A DNA stretch of 64,000 nt, from contig DASXUN010000020.1 of NCBI GenBank assembly GCA_036504815.1, positions 56,618 through 120,617 of the forward strand. Direction: 5' to 3'. How positions within the stretch are numbered: the first letter of the stretch is position 1; the number at the start of each line of letters is the position of its first letter. This DNA is from Gemmatimonadaceae bacterium (GTDB taxonomy: Bacteria; Gemmatimonadota; Gemmatimonadetes; Gemmatimonadales; Gemmatimonadaceae). The position numbers and the translations under genes were made by a program. Positions 34,982 through 42,248 of this stretch are shown here, piece after piece. The notes beneath the pieces were generated by a model. The model worked only from the letters and a program-made list of their open reading frames with translations, had not been told where the DNA came from and did not search any database.

Positions 34982-35581
34982 TCAGCCGTGCCATTGCTTG
35001 ACGACCACGCGCGCCGGGCGCAGCAGTTGGCCGTTGAACGTGTAGCCCACCTGATAGACCTGCGCGACGAGCTCGTCCTCTTCGGGGAGCGCCGCCGGAA
35101 TCGCGGTGAGCGCCTCGTGCACCGACGGATCGAACTTCTCACCCTCCGGATTCACGACGACGAGTCCGTGGCCGGCGAGTGACTTGAGCACCTTCTTCTC
35201 CACCAGCAGCACGCCGTCGACGATGGACTGCGCCGGCGTCGTGGCCGGATCGAAGTGCGCCACGCGTCCCATGTCGTCAAGCGAGTCGAGCAGCCCCGCG
35301 ATCAGCGCCCCCATTCCCTTCGACTCGGCTTCCAGCCGTTCCTTCCCGCTCCGCCGGCGGAAGTTGTCGAACTCGGCGAGGAGTCGAACGTACTTGTCCT
35401 TCTGCTCGGCCAGCTGACGCTCGGCGTCGCGCAACGCGGCGCTGGTCGCATCCGTCGGCGCCTCGCCTTCGGCACCGAATGCAGCATCGGCAGACTCGAC
35501 GGCATCGGCGGCCTCGTTGGAGGCCTCGTCAGCGACCGGCGAGCCCGGATCGAGGTCGGGCGTGGTTTTGGGATCGGTCAT
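34982..35581 (-). CDS. grpE: Nucleotide exchange factor GrpE
   Basis: From the ATG at 35581 the protein has 199 residues: an acidic disordered N-terminus, a long helix (about 65-105), a four-helix segment and the beta-wing with the hallmark VYQVGYTFNGQLLRPARVVV. It releases ADP from DnaK. A start 66 bases upstream would add sequence unlike the family. AATACT lies six bases before the ATG, with a large palindrome upstream. It heads the grpE-dnaJ operon. Confidence 0.93.
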   Translation of the reverse strand: MTDPKTTPDLDPGSPVADEASNEAADAVESADAAFGAEGEAPTDATSAALRDAERQLAEQKDKYVRLLAEFDNFRRRSGKERLEAESKGMGALIAGLLDSLDDMGRVAHFDPATTPAQSIVDGVLLVEKKVLKSLAGHGLVVVNPEGEKFDPSVHEALTAIPAALPEEDELVAQVYQVGYTFNGQLLRPARVVVKQWHG

Positions 35582-35587
35582 CGGCTC

Positions 35588-35633
35588 AGTATTGGGGCAG
35601 GACGGCGCACCGCGTCGCGCGACGCGGTGTGCC
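35588..35633 (-). promoter_or_regulatory. grpE promoter with a 30-base palindrome over the -35 region
   Basis: AATACT (35593-35588 on the minus strand) is a -10 candidate six bases before the ATG. The palindrome 35604-35633 (half-site GGCGCACCGCGTCGC, one mismatched pair) covers where a -35 would lie, so a repressor bound there would block the promoter. It is not the CIRCE or HAIR sequence. Confidence 0.45.
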
Positions 35634-35755
35634 ACTGTGAATTTCACGGTTCGCTGACCCCCAGTGCAACCGGCGAGCCACGAATTTTCTGTCGAAATGG
35701 CGGTTATTGAGACCTACGGAGGTGGCCGCACAGACGTTTCGAAAGGGAGGCTGCC

Positions 35756-35833
35756 ATGCCGCAGCGCCTGATGCGGGTCGAAAGCCGGCTAGGCGCTGCC
35801 CCGCAGCGACCGTCGGACCAGGCTGAGCGCTGA
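35756..35833 (+). CDS. Possible 25-residue small ORF antisense to the end of cinA
   Basis: AAAGGGAGG, a near-perfect ribosome site, stands five bases before an ATG at 35756 that opens a 25-codon frame, MPQRLMRVESRLGAAPQRPS and five more residues. It overlaps the 3' end of cinA on the other strand. The peptide is basic with no membrane helix. There is no clear promoter. This may be chance. Confidence 0.2.
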   Translation: MPQRLMRVESRLGAAPQRPSDQAER

Positions 35834-37048
35834 CTGGGCGCTCCGCTGACGGATTTCCTGACGATCGCCAATCATGATCGCCCGGAAGCTCTTCACCGTC
35901 CCGTGCACGTCGGCCGCAATGCAGACAGTCCCGACGGGCTTCTCCGGCGTGCCGCCGTCGGGGCCGGCGATGCCGGTGATCGACACGCCCACCTCCGCCC
36001 CCAGCGCCCGCCGCGCGCCGGCGGCCATCTCCCGCGCCGTCTCCTCGCTCACCGCGCCGTGCGCCTGCAGCGTCTCGGGCCGCACGCCGAGGGCGCGCAC
36101 CTTGACGTCGTTGTGGTAGGCGATGATCCCGCCGAGCATCACGTCACTGGATCCCGGAATCGCCGTCAGTCGTGCGCCGAGCAGTCCTCCCGTGCAGCTC
36201 TCGGCCACCGCGATGCGCTTCCCCGCCAGGCGAAGTTCGGCGAGCACGGCAGCCGCGAGGTCTTCGTTCCCTTCGCCGTACACGTGCTCGCCCGCCGCCT
36301 CGCGCAGCACGGCGGCGACGCGCGCCAGCTTCGCGTCGGCGTCGGCGGCGGCCATGCGGCGCGCGGTCAGGCGCAGGTCCACCCCTTCCCATCCCGGGAG
36401 ATATGCGAGTCCCAATCCCTCGAGCTCGAGCCCCGCGATGCCGCGAATGCGATCGGACAATGCGCTCTCGGCGATGCCCGTGGTGCGGATCGTGTGCGAG
36501 CGGACCACCGTGGGCGGTCCCGTGAGGCGCTGCACCAGGCGCGGGAGGAGCTGATCGGTGAACATGCCACGCATCTCGCGCGGCACGCCCGGCAGCATGG
36601 CGACCCAGCGCCCGCGCGTATCCTCGAGCCAGATCCCCGGCGCGGTGCCGTGTCCGTTGGCGAGGATCACCGCCCCGTGCGGAATGAGCGCCTGCTGCAG
36701 GTTGCTCTGCGGGATCTCCCCCTTGCGGCCAAGTGACGCCCACCGCTGGCGAAGCGACGCGACGACGTCCGCGTCTTCGTACATCTCGCGGCCGAACAGT
36801 TGCGCGATGGACGGCTTGGTCAGGTCGTCGCTGGTCGGCCCGAGTCCGCCGGTAGTGATCACGGCGCCCGTGCGCTCCAGCGCGCCGCCGACGCCCGACG
36901 CAATTTCGTCGGCGCCGTCGCCCACCGAGGTGCGGCGCGCCACGAGGATGCCGTGCTGCGCCAGTTCGCGCGCCAGCCAGGCACCATTGGTGTCGATGGT
37001 GTACCCGAGGAGGAGTTCGTCGCCGATGGTGACGACTTCAATCAGCAT
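35789..37048 (-). CDS. cinA: CinA-like nicotinamide-nucleotide amidase/pyrophosphatase
   Basis: The 419-residue protein is a full-length CinA. The N-terminal MoCF-like domain opens VVTIGDELLLGYTIDTNG and has TTGGLGPTSDD; the C-terminal CinA domain has AESCTGGLLGARLT and GIAGPDGGTPEKPVGTV. The two parts cleave ADP-ribose-type substrates and deamidate NMN in pyridine-nucleotide recycling. The start is ATG 37048. A heptamer repeat separates it from pgsA, 57 bases upstream on the same strand. Confidence 0.94.
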   Translation of the reverse strand: MLIEVVTIGDELLLGYTIDTNGAWLARELAQHGILVARRTSVGDGADEIASGVGGALERTGAVITTGGLGPTSDDLTKPSIAQLFGREMYEDADVVASLRQRWASLGRKGEIPQSNLQQALIPHGAVILANGHGTAPGIWLEDTRGRWVAMLPGVPREMRGMFTDQLLPRLVQRLTGPPTVVRSHTIRTTGIAESALSDRIRGIAGLELEGLGLAYLPGWEGVDLRLTARRMAAADADAKLARVAAVLREAAGEHVYGEGNEDLAAAVLAELRLAGKRIAVAESCTGGLLGARLTAIPGSSDVMLGGIIAYHNDVKVRALGVRPETLQAHGAVSEETAREMAAGARRALGAEVGVSITGIAGPDGGTPEKPVGTVCIAADVHGTVKSFRAIMIGDRQEIRQRSAQSALSLVRRSLRGSA

Positions 37049-37053
37049 GGTTT

Positions 37054-37090
37054 CATCCGCCGTCTGCCATCCGCCAGTCGCCGTCGACCG
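37054..37090 (-). repeat. Heptamer-repeat array, copy 4
   Basis: On the plus strand the units read TCCGCCG, TCTGCCA, TCCGCCA, GTCGCCG. They fill most of the 57-base pgsA-cinA gap, so cinA would be translated just after a repeat with units of type TGGCGGA. Confidence 0.75.
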
Positions 37091-37105
37091 CCTGCTGAGT
37101 TCCGA

Positions 37106-37777
37106 CTATCGCAGCACCTTCCCATAGCGCCGCAAATACACCGCGAAACTCCACACCGTGAGCAGAATGGCGACGGCCATCGAAAGCGTTCCCACCGTAC
37201 CGGCGAAGAACGCCACCTGATCGAGCGCAAAATGGACGAAGCCGTGCTCCTCGACGTACGTGCGGAACGCGAACCAGAAATAGGCGGCGCCCACCCAGAT
37301 GAACTGGAAGATGGCCTTCGCCTTCCCGGGCCCGATGGCGGCGATCACCACGCCCTTCGCATTGGCCGCCTGACGAAACCAGGTCATCGCGACCTCGCGG
37401 CCGAGGATGATCACGAGCACCCACCACGGGAACGGCACCGACAGCCCGCCCCAGGTGATGAAGGCGTAGCTCGAACCTTCCGCCGCACGCGGCAGCAGGC
37501 GCACCAGCCACTCACCGCGCGGCGCCTGCAGCAGGTACATCGGAATGAACACGGCCAGCAGGAAGATCTTGTCGGCGAGCGGGTCGAGCAGACGGCCAAG
37601 ATTGGTGATCTCGTTGCGCTCCCGCGCCAGCTTGCCGTCATAGTGGTCCGAGATTGCCAGGACCAGGAAGAGCACGAACGCGAGCCCGCGCAGGGTCGCC
37701 GAGTGAATGAACGGCAGCCAGGCAACGAGCGGCGTGAGCGCCATGCGCCCGACGGTGATCCAGTTCGGGAGATTCAC
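37106..37777 (-). CDS. pgsA: CDP-alcohol phosphatidyltransferase, PgsA-like
   Basis: The 223-residue membrane enzyme carries the family motif DHYDGKLARERNEITNLGRL followed by DPLAD (residues about 44-69), with all acidic metal ligands. PgsA joins CDP-diacylglycerol and glycerol-3-phosphate to make phosphatidylglycerol phosphate. Length is a little above the usual 180-200 because of an insert near 95-115. The start is GTG 37777, 16 bases after mglA, so it is part of the mglB-mglA-pgsA transcript. Confidence 0.9.
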   Translation of the reverse strand: MNLPNWITVGRMALTPLVAWLPFIHSATLRGLAFVLFLVLAISDHYDGKLARERNEITNLGRLLDPLADKIFLLAVFIPMYLLQAPRGEWLVRLLPRAAEGSSYAFITWGGLSVPFPWWVLVIILGREVAMTWFRQAANAKGVVIAAIGPGKAKAIFQFIWVGAAYFWFAFRTYVEEHGFVHFALDQVAFFAGTVGTLSMAVAILLTVWSFAVYLRRYGKVLR

Positions 37778-37793
37778 GGCCCTGCGCCGGCGC

Positions 37794-38471
37794 TCAGGCG
37801 AGCGCCTTGAGGACGAGCTTCGAAACGGCCTTCAGGGTGTCGAAGACGCCATCGCCCGTCACCGCGACCGCCTCGAAGTACGTCGCGTGTTCGATCCACT
37901 CGCCCGTCGGCAACTGCTCGATGAGGTTCTCGGTCGGATGGAATGGATCGGGAGTCACGCGTTGGCGGGCCGGATCGACGACTTCCCAGCCCGGATTGAG
38001 TGCGGCTTGCAGGTCCGCGAGCGGGGCGGCGTTGGGCAGGTCGCGTTTGTTGTACTGGATGACGAACGGCATCTTCGTCAGGTCGTACCCGTACTCGGCC
38101 ATGTTGTCGTACAGGTTCTGCATGGCCTCCTGATTCGCTTCCATGCGCTCGAGCTGTGAATCCGCCACAAAGACGATGCCATCGACGCCCTTGAGGATCA
38201 GCTTGCGCGAGGCGTTGTAGTAGACCTGGCCGGGCACCGTGTACAGGTGGAACCGGGTCTTGAAGCCGCGAATGGTGCCGAGGTCCACCGGCAGGAAATC
38301 GAAGAACAGGGTGCGCTCGGTTTCCGTGGCGAGCGAAATCAGCTTGCCGCGGGTGTCGGGCTTCACCTTGCCGTAGACGTGCTCGAGATTCGTCGTCTTG
38401 CCGCCGAGACCGGGGCCATAGTAGACGATCTTGCAGTTGATCTCGCGCGAGGCGTAGTTGATCATCGACAT
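37794..38471 (-). CDS. mglA: MglA-like Ras-family GTPase
   Basis: The 225-residue protein has a P-loop GPGLGGKTT at 19-27, TVPGQ at 78-82 (the MglA variant of DxxG with Thr78), and NKRDLP at 141-146. This is the bacterial polarity GTPase of Myxococcus and Thermus. In rod-shaped bacteria it controls front-rear polarity and motility; here it may set polarity or envelope organisation. The GAP MglB is encoded directly upstream, 12 bases away. Length exceeds 195-residue MglA by a C-terminal extension (about 160-190). Confidence 0.93.
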   Translation of the reverse strand: MSMINYASREINCKIVYYGPGLGGKTTNLEHVYGKVKPDTRGKLISLATETERTLFFDFLPVDLGTIRGFKTRFHLYTVPGQVYYNASRKLILKGVDGIVFVADSQLERMEANQEAMQNLYDNMAEYGYDLTKMPFVIQYNKRDLPNAAPLADLQAALNPGWEVVDPARQRVTPDPFHPTENLIEQLPTGEWIEHATYFEAVAVTGDGVFDTLKAVSKLVLKALA

Positions 38472-38483
38472 GACCGTTCTCTC

Positions 38484-38972
38484 CTAGCTGAACAGCTGGT
38501 CGATCTCGTCGTCTGCGCCGGCGAGAAGGTGGGGTTGCTGCGGCTGGCCACTGCTGCCACGCGAGAAGACCGCCTCGAATAAACGCGTAAGTTCACCCAC
38601 GGTTTCCTTCATCTTGAGCCGCACGAGGCCGAGCGTCGTGCGGTTGTCGAAAAGCGTGACCAGAATGACGCGGCGGGCCACGTCCGCCAGGTACATGGAC
38701 TCCTTCTCGCCCTGATGGAACAGCGAGTTGAAGTCCGATTCGCCAATCAGCCGCGCCAGCTGGTCGTTGGCGCTGAAATCCGCCGCGGTCAGCGTGGCAA
38801 ACGCCGTCGGGTCGAAGTTGGGCTGTTCCCCCACGGTCGCGACCAGCTGCCCCGTGCGGTCCACGAGGAGCGCGCACCGGGCGTTGCTGTCAAAGAGGAA
38901 CTTCTGGAGCGTATGCGTGATCGCCCCGAAGTCGTCTTCCGTAAAGGACCAACTGGCGGCACCAACGGGCAT
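38484..38972 (-). CDS. mglB: MglB-like Roadblock/LC7 protein, GAP partner of MglA
   Basis: The 162-residue protein has the Roadblock fold pattern (CALLVDRTGQLVATVG, then LTAADFSANDQLARLIG and the last strand VILVTLFDNRTTLGLVR). It dimerises and activates MglA GTP hydrolysis in known systems. A 30-residue tail (SSGQPQQPHLLAGADDEIDQ) is disordered. It is the first gene of the mglB-mglA-pgsA unit. The GAP role is inferred from pairing with mglA. Confidence 0.88.
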   Translation of the reverse strand: MPVGAASWSFTEDDFGAITHTLQKFLFDSNARCALLVDRTGQLVATVGEQPNFDPTAFATLTAADFSANDQLARLIGESDFNSLFHQGEKESMYLADVARRVILVTLFDNRTTLGLVRLKMKETVGELTRLFEAVFSRGSSGQPQQPHLLAGADDEIDQLFS

Positions 38973-39042
38973 GGCGGAGGGCTGGAGTAAGGGTAAAAGA
39001 TGGACAGAAACGCCTGAGGAGGACAGGGGGACGGGGTGGAGA

Positions 39043-39187
39043 AGCGGAACGGGGAGGGGGTAGCGGCTCGGCGAGGGAATATGGGAGTCGGAACGAGGAG
39101 GGAGGCCGCTGGACGCGCCGAGGAACTCCCTTCTCGTTCCACGCCTCGTCCCCCCTCGCTTGGCCTCTACCCCCTCCCCGTTCCGCT
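39043..39187. repeat. G-rich palindrome between mglB and recR
   Basis: A perfect 21-base pair of arms (39043-39063 with 39167-39187) of the word CGGAACGGGGAGGGGG encloses a second, imperfect dyad (GGAACGAGGAGGG with its complement, one mismatch). The right arm overlaps the recR stop codon. The 213-base gap contains no gene. On transcription either strand would fold into a stem of about 145 bases. Confidence 0.85.
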
Positions 39188-39773
39188 AAAGCGCCCGTCG
39201 CGCCGTAATCGCCTGCGCGATCGTCACTCCGTCCGCGTATTCCAGGTCCCCGCCCACGGGCAGGCCGCGCGCAATCCGGCTCAGCGCCACGCCGGTCGGC
39301 GCCAGTTGCTGCTGCAGGTACAGGGCCGTCGCCTCACCTTCCAGCTTGGCGTTGGTCGCCAGGATCACCTCGCGCACGCCGCCCGCGCTTACCCGGGCGA
39401 CGAGCGGCGCGATAGCGAGGTCGTCCGGGCCGACGCCGTCGATGGGCGCCAGCCGGCCGCCCAGCACGTGATACGTGCCGCGGAACTCCCCCGACCGTTC
39501 AATCGCGCCGATGTCTGACGCCTCCTCGACCACGCAGATCAGCGCCGCATCCCGGCGGGGATCCGCGCAGATGGCGCAGAGTTCGGCCTCCGTCAGGTTG
39601 AAGCAGCGGGGACACGGATGGACTTTCTCCGCCAGCGTCACGAGCGCGTCGGCCAGCCGGCGCGACTGCTCGGCCGGCTGCTTGAGCAGGTGATACGTCA
39701 GCCGCAGCGCCGACTTGCGCCCGATCGTGGGGAGCCGCGACAGCTCGGCGACGAGGTCGTCGATGGCCGACAC
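39186..39773 (-). CDS. recR: Recombination mediator RecR
   Basis: The 195-residue protein has the helix-hairpin-helix start (LPTIGRKSALRL), a zinc site (CPRCFNLTEAELCAIC) and a Toprim core (LICVVEEASDIGAIERSGE, then GVGPDDLAI). RecR works with RecO and RecF to load RecA on gaps. It begins with GTG at 39773, one base after the ybaB stop. The gene order dnaX-ybaB-recR is conserved widely and supports the call. Confidence 0.95.
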   Translation of the reverse strand: MSAIDDLVAELSRLPTIGRKSALRLTYHLLKQPAEQSRRLADALVTLAEKVHPCPRCFNLTEAELCAICADPRRDAALICVVEEASDIGAIERSGEFRGTYHVLGGRLAPIDGVGPDDLAIAPLVARVSAGGVREVILATNAKLEGEATALYLQQQLAPTGVALSRIARGLPVGGDLEYADGVTIAQAITARRAL

Positions 39774-39774
39774 G

Positions 39775-40089
39775 TCAGAACGGAAGGTTGAATGGCAGAT
39801 TGAGGCCGCCCATCAACGCGCGCATCTCGCGCTGCGCCGCCTCGGCGGCCTTCTTCTGCGCGTCGGTCGTCGCGACCGTGATGAGATCCTCGAGCATTTC
39901 GACGTCGGCGGGATTCACCACGGTGGGATCGATGCGCACCTTCTTCACGTTCCCCTTGCCGTCCGCCTCGACCACCACCATGCCGCCGCCGGCCGAGCCG
40001 GCGACCGTGAGCTTGAGCAGCGCCTCATCCACCTGCTGGGCGCGCTGCTGCATCTGCTGCGCTTGGGCGACGAGATTCTTGAGGTCCAT
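39775..40089 (-). CDS. ybaB: YbaB/EbfC nucleoid-associated protein
   Basis: The 104-residue protein starts MDLKNLVAQAQQMQQRAQQV, the coiled helix of YbaB/EbfC, followed by the strand core GGGMVVVEADGKGNVKKVRI. It binds DNA as a dimer in other bacteria. It sits between dnaX and recR, six bases from dnaX, in the conserved order. Length is typical. Confidence 0.93.
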   Translation of the reverse strand: MDLKNLVAQAQQMQQRAQQVDEALLKLTVAGSAGGGMVVVEADGKGNVKKVRIDPTVVNPADVEMLEDLITVATTDAQKKAAEAAQREMRALMGGLNLPFNLPF

Positions 40090-40095
40090 GGTTCG

Positions 40096-41886
40096 CTACG
40101 GAAGGAGACGAAGATCCAGCGCCTCGATGGCGGCGTCGAGCACCGCATCGCGCTTGCGCAGCTGGGCGACGCGCCGCGCCAGGATGCTCTCCTCGGTGAG
40201 GCGCTCCATGGGTGCCGCCTGCTGCGCCTTCACCGTCAGGCGCTCCACGCCGGTGAATCGGGTGCGCAGTGCCGCCAGCACGTATTCCGCCCCCTGCGTG
40301 ATGGCGTCGCCGTGCGCCTCGGTATCCACCGCGAGCGTGATGACGCCCGACCCCGACACGGCCTGCGGCGTCGCGTGATCGAGCATCGACGCCAGGGTGC
40401 CGCGTCCGCCGCGGCGCACCACGTCCACGATTTCGTCCCAGAACTCCGCCAGCCGGTTGATCTCGGCCGGTAGGGTCGCGGCCGGCGTCGCCACGTCGGC
40501 GGCCGGCGGCGCGGACGCCACGGAATGCGCGGCCGACTTTGCCGGCGGTGTCTCGAGGGCTGACTTCGCCGCTGGCGCCTCGAGCGCGGCCGACGGTGCG
40601 GCCGGCACCGCGTCGCGCAGCCGCGGCGGTGCGCCTTCGCGCACGACGGGAGCCGCCTGTCGCGGGGGACCCTCGCGCGCGGCGTCGCCGCGAACCGGTT
40701 CGCGGCGCGCGGGCGATGACGTCCCGCCCCCGGATGGGGCGCCCGGCGGCGTGGGCATCATGCCCTTGAGCACCGACTCGAGATCCACCGTCCGGTCGAG
40801 CAAGGCGAAACGCACGAGCAGTGTCTCGAACAGCAGCTGCTGCTGCGACGAGCGCCGGAAGTGCGGCTCGAGCTCCACCAGCATGGTGAGCATCCGCACC
40901 AGGTCCGCCGCGCGCACGCGCTCCGCGCGCGCCCCCAGCTCGTGGCGCAGCCGGTCGCTGATCTCCGGCGGCGTGCCGCCCAGGGAGAGCGCGAGCTGCG
41001 CGCGCAGCAGGTCGCTGAAGTCGGCGAGCAGGACGTTGAAGTCGACGCCGTGGTCGGCCAGCCGCCCGACGGTCGCAAACACGTCGCCCGCGCGGCGGTC
41101 GAGCACGAGGTCGAAGAGCGCCAGCGTCTCGTCCTCGGGGACCAGCCCCAGCGCATCGCGCACGCGCTGCGGCGTGAGCGTGCCGTCGCCCCAGGCGAGC
41201 ACCTGGTCCGTCAGGGAGAGGGCGTCGCGCATGGAGCCGTCGGCGGCGCGGGCCAGCATCGCCAGCGCCTCGGGCTCCGCCTGCACCTGCTCCTCGGCCA
41301 GAATCGCCGCGAGGCGCTCGCGCACGTCGGCGGGGCCGATGCGCTTGAGGTCGAAGCGCTGCAGCCGGCTCAGGACCGGTGCGGCGGCCTGCGCGATCTT
41401 CTGCGGTTCCGTGGTGGCGAAGACAAACACGACGCGCGGCGGCGGCTCCTCCAGCACCTTCAGGAGCGCATTCCACGCCTCGCGCGTGAGCATGTGCGCC
41501 TCGTCCACGATGTAGACCTTGTACCGGTCGTCCCCGGTGGGCGCATACTGCGCCCGTTCGCGAAGGTCGCGGGCATCGTCCACGCCGCGGTTCGACGCGG
41601 CATCGATCTCCACCACGTCGAGCGACGCGTTGCCGCTCCAGATGCGCGTGCAGCTGGGGCACGCCCCGCAGGGCTCGCCGTCCTCGCGCTTCTGCTCGCA
41701 GTTGAGCGCCATCGCGAGCACGCGGGCAAGCGTCGTCTTGCCGGTGCCTCGCGGCCCGCACAGCAGGTAGCCGTGGGCCACCCGGCCACGGGCGATCGCG
41801 CCCTTGAGCGTCCCCGCGACGTGCGTCTGCACGGCCACCGCCGCGAACGACTTGGGGCGGTACTTTCGGGCGAGGGCGAGGGACAT
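40096..41886 (-). CDS. dnaX: DNA polymerase III subunit gamma/tau
   Basis: From the ATG at 41886 the protein has 596 residues. It has Walker A GPRGTGKT at 44-51, a zinc module (Cys63, Cys73, Cys76, Cys79), IVDEAHML and the sensor 1 FATTEPQKI. After the clamp-loader core (about 365 residues) come a Pro/Ala-rich linker (about 405-480) and a C-terminal tau-like domain. No slippery A-run is obvious for a gamma frameshift. Longer readings into the upstream gap include translated repeat and are rejected. Confidence 0.95.
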   Translation of the reverse strand: MSLALARKYRPKSFAAVAVQTHVAGTLKGAIARGRVAHGYLLCGPRGTGKTTLARVLAMALNCEQKREDGEPCGACPSCTRIWSGNASLDVVEIDAASNRGVDDARDLRERAQYAPTGDDRYKVYIVDEAHMLTREAWNALLKVLEEPPPRVVFVFATTEPQKIAQAAAPVLSRLQRFDLKRIGPADVRERLAAILAEEQVQAEPEALAMLARAADGSMRDALSLTDQVLAWGDGTLTPQRVRDALGLVPEDETLALFDLVLDRRAGDVFATVGRLADHGVDFNVLLADFSDLLRAQLALSLGGTPPEISDRLRHELGARAERVRAADLVRMLTMLVELEPHFRRSSQQQLLFETLLVRFALLDRTVDLESVLKGMMPTPPGAPSGGGTSSPARREPVRGDAAREGPPRQAAPVVREGAPPRLRDAVPAAPSAALEAPAAKSALETPPAKSAAHSVASAPPAADVATPAATLPAEINRLAEFWDEIVDVVRRGGRGTLASMLDHATPQAVSGSGVITLAVDTEAHGDAITQGAEYVLAALRTRFTGVERLTVKAQQAAPMERLTEESILARRVAQLRKRDAVLDAAIEALDLRLLP

Positions 41887-41900
41887 GGGATAAAACTGCA

Positions 41901-41930
41901 GACGGTAGACGGTGGACGGTAGACGGTTGA
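41901..41930. repeat. Heptamer-repeat array, copy 5 (GACGGTR variant)
   Basis: GACGGTA, GACGGTG, GACGGTA, GACGGTT run in tandem 15 bases from the dnaX start. The period is seven, as in the GATGGCR family, but the word differs. No opposing arm is seen in the gap. Confidence 0.75.
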
Positions 41931-42059
41931 CGCGGGCGGTCACGCCCTTCCGGCACGGGAGCGGCCCGAGGCGGGAACAGCGCGCGGTCCCCGCGCTTCC
42001 TGGAGGGCTGCTGGCGCTCTGGGCCGCGCAAATTCCGCGTCCGAATCCCCGGCCACCCC

Positions 42060-42089
42060 TTGACTTGGCGCCCCGGGTCCAGTTACCGT
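42060..42089 (+). promoter_or_regulatory. Promoter of the aromatic amino acid operon
   Basis: TTGACT (42060-42065) and TACCGT (42084-42089) are 18 bases apart, putting +1 near 42096, two bases before the leader-peptide ATG. The mRNA would therefore be almost leaderless, which agrees with the lack of a Shine-Dalgarno there. The rest of the dnaX-leader gap (41931-42059) shows nothing definite. Confidence 0.5.
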
Positions 42090-42097
42090 CCGTGACC

Positions 42098-42175
42098 ATG
42101 CTCAGCGCCCGCGCCTACTATTACTTCTACTTTCGCAGCCTCTCACGGGCCGCGGGGGTAGGCGTTCGCGCATAG
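42098..42175 (+). CDS. Tyr/Phe-rich leader peptide of the aroF operon
   Basis: This 25-codon frame encodes YYYFYF at codons 7-12 (four Tyr, two Phe), then RSLSRAAGVGVRA and a TAG stop. It lies 73 bases before the DAHP synthase gene and upstream of an intrinsic terminator, the arrangement of pheA- and tyr-type attenuators. The peptide itself probably has no function; its codons measure charged Tyr and Phe tRNA. Arg, Ser and Ala codons follow the aromatic run. Confidence 0.82.
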   Translation: MLSARAYYYFYFRSLSRAAGVGVRA

Positions 42176-42209
42176 CTGACACCAACACCTCGCTCACACC
42201 AGGCCCGTG
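42105..42209 (+). promoter_or_regulatory. Attenuator: alternative pairings controlling aroF transcription
   Basis: Segment 1 (42105-42118), covering codons through the first Tyr, can pair with 42158-42171 (seven plus four base pairs), enclosing CACGGGCC at 42144-42151. That inner word is the complement of GGCCCGTG at 42202-42209, the 5' arm of the terminator. A ribosome stalled on the aromatic codons would break the first pairing and free the inner word to form the antiterminator. The pairings are read by eye. Confidence 0.7.
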
Positions 42210-42230
42210 GACATGTCCACGGGCCTTTTC
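42201..42230 (+). terminator. Attenuator terminator before aroF
   Basis: A perfect palindrome (arms AGGCCCGTGGACA and its complement) is followed by TTTT. It ends about 20 bases before the aroF GTG, inside the leader transcript. Confidence 0.88.
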
Positions 42231-42248
42231 TGTTTCCCCGGAGATCCT

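Noticed and set aside
35582..35647. Longer GrpE start at 35647
   Set aside because: The extra 22 residues cover the palindrome and -10 box and are unlike GrpE N-termini.
41884..42097. Frameshift signal for a gamma form of DnaX
   Set aside because: No A-run slippery sequence with a stop nearby was found in the coding region by eye.
41886..42099. N-terminal extension of DnaX into the upstream gap
   Set aside because: The added 71 residues read through the heptamer array and promoter and do not resemble DnaX.
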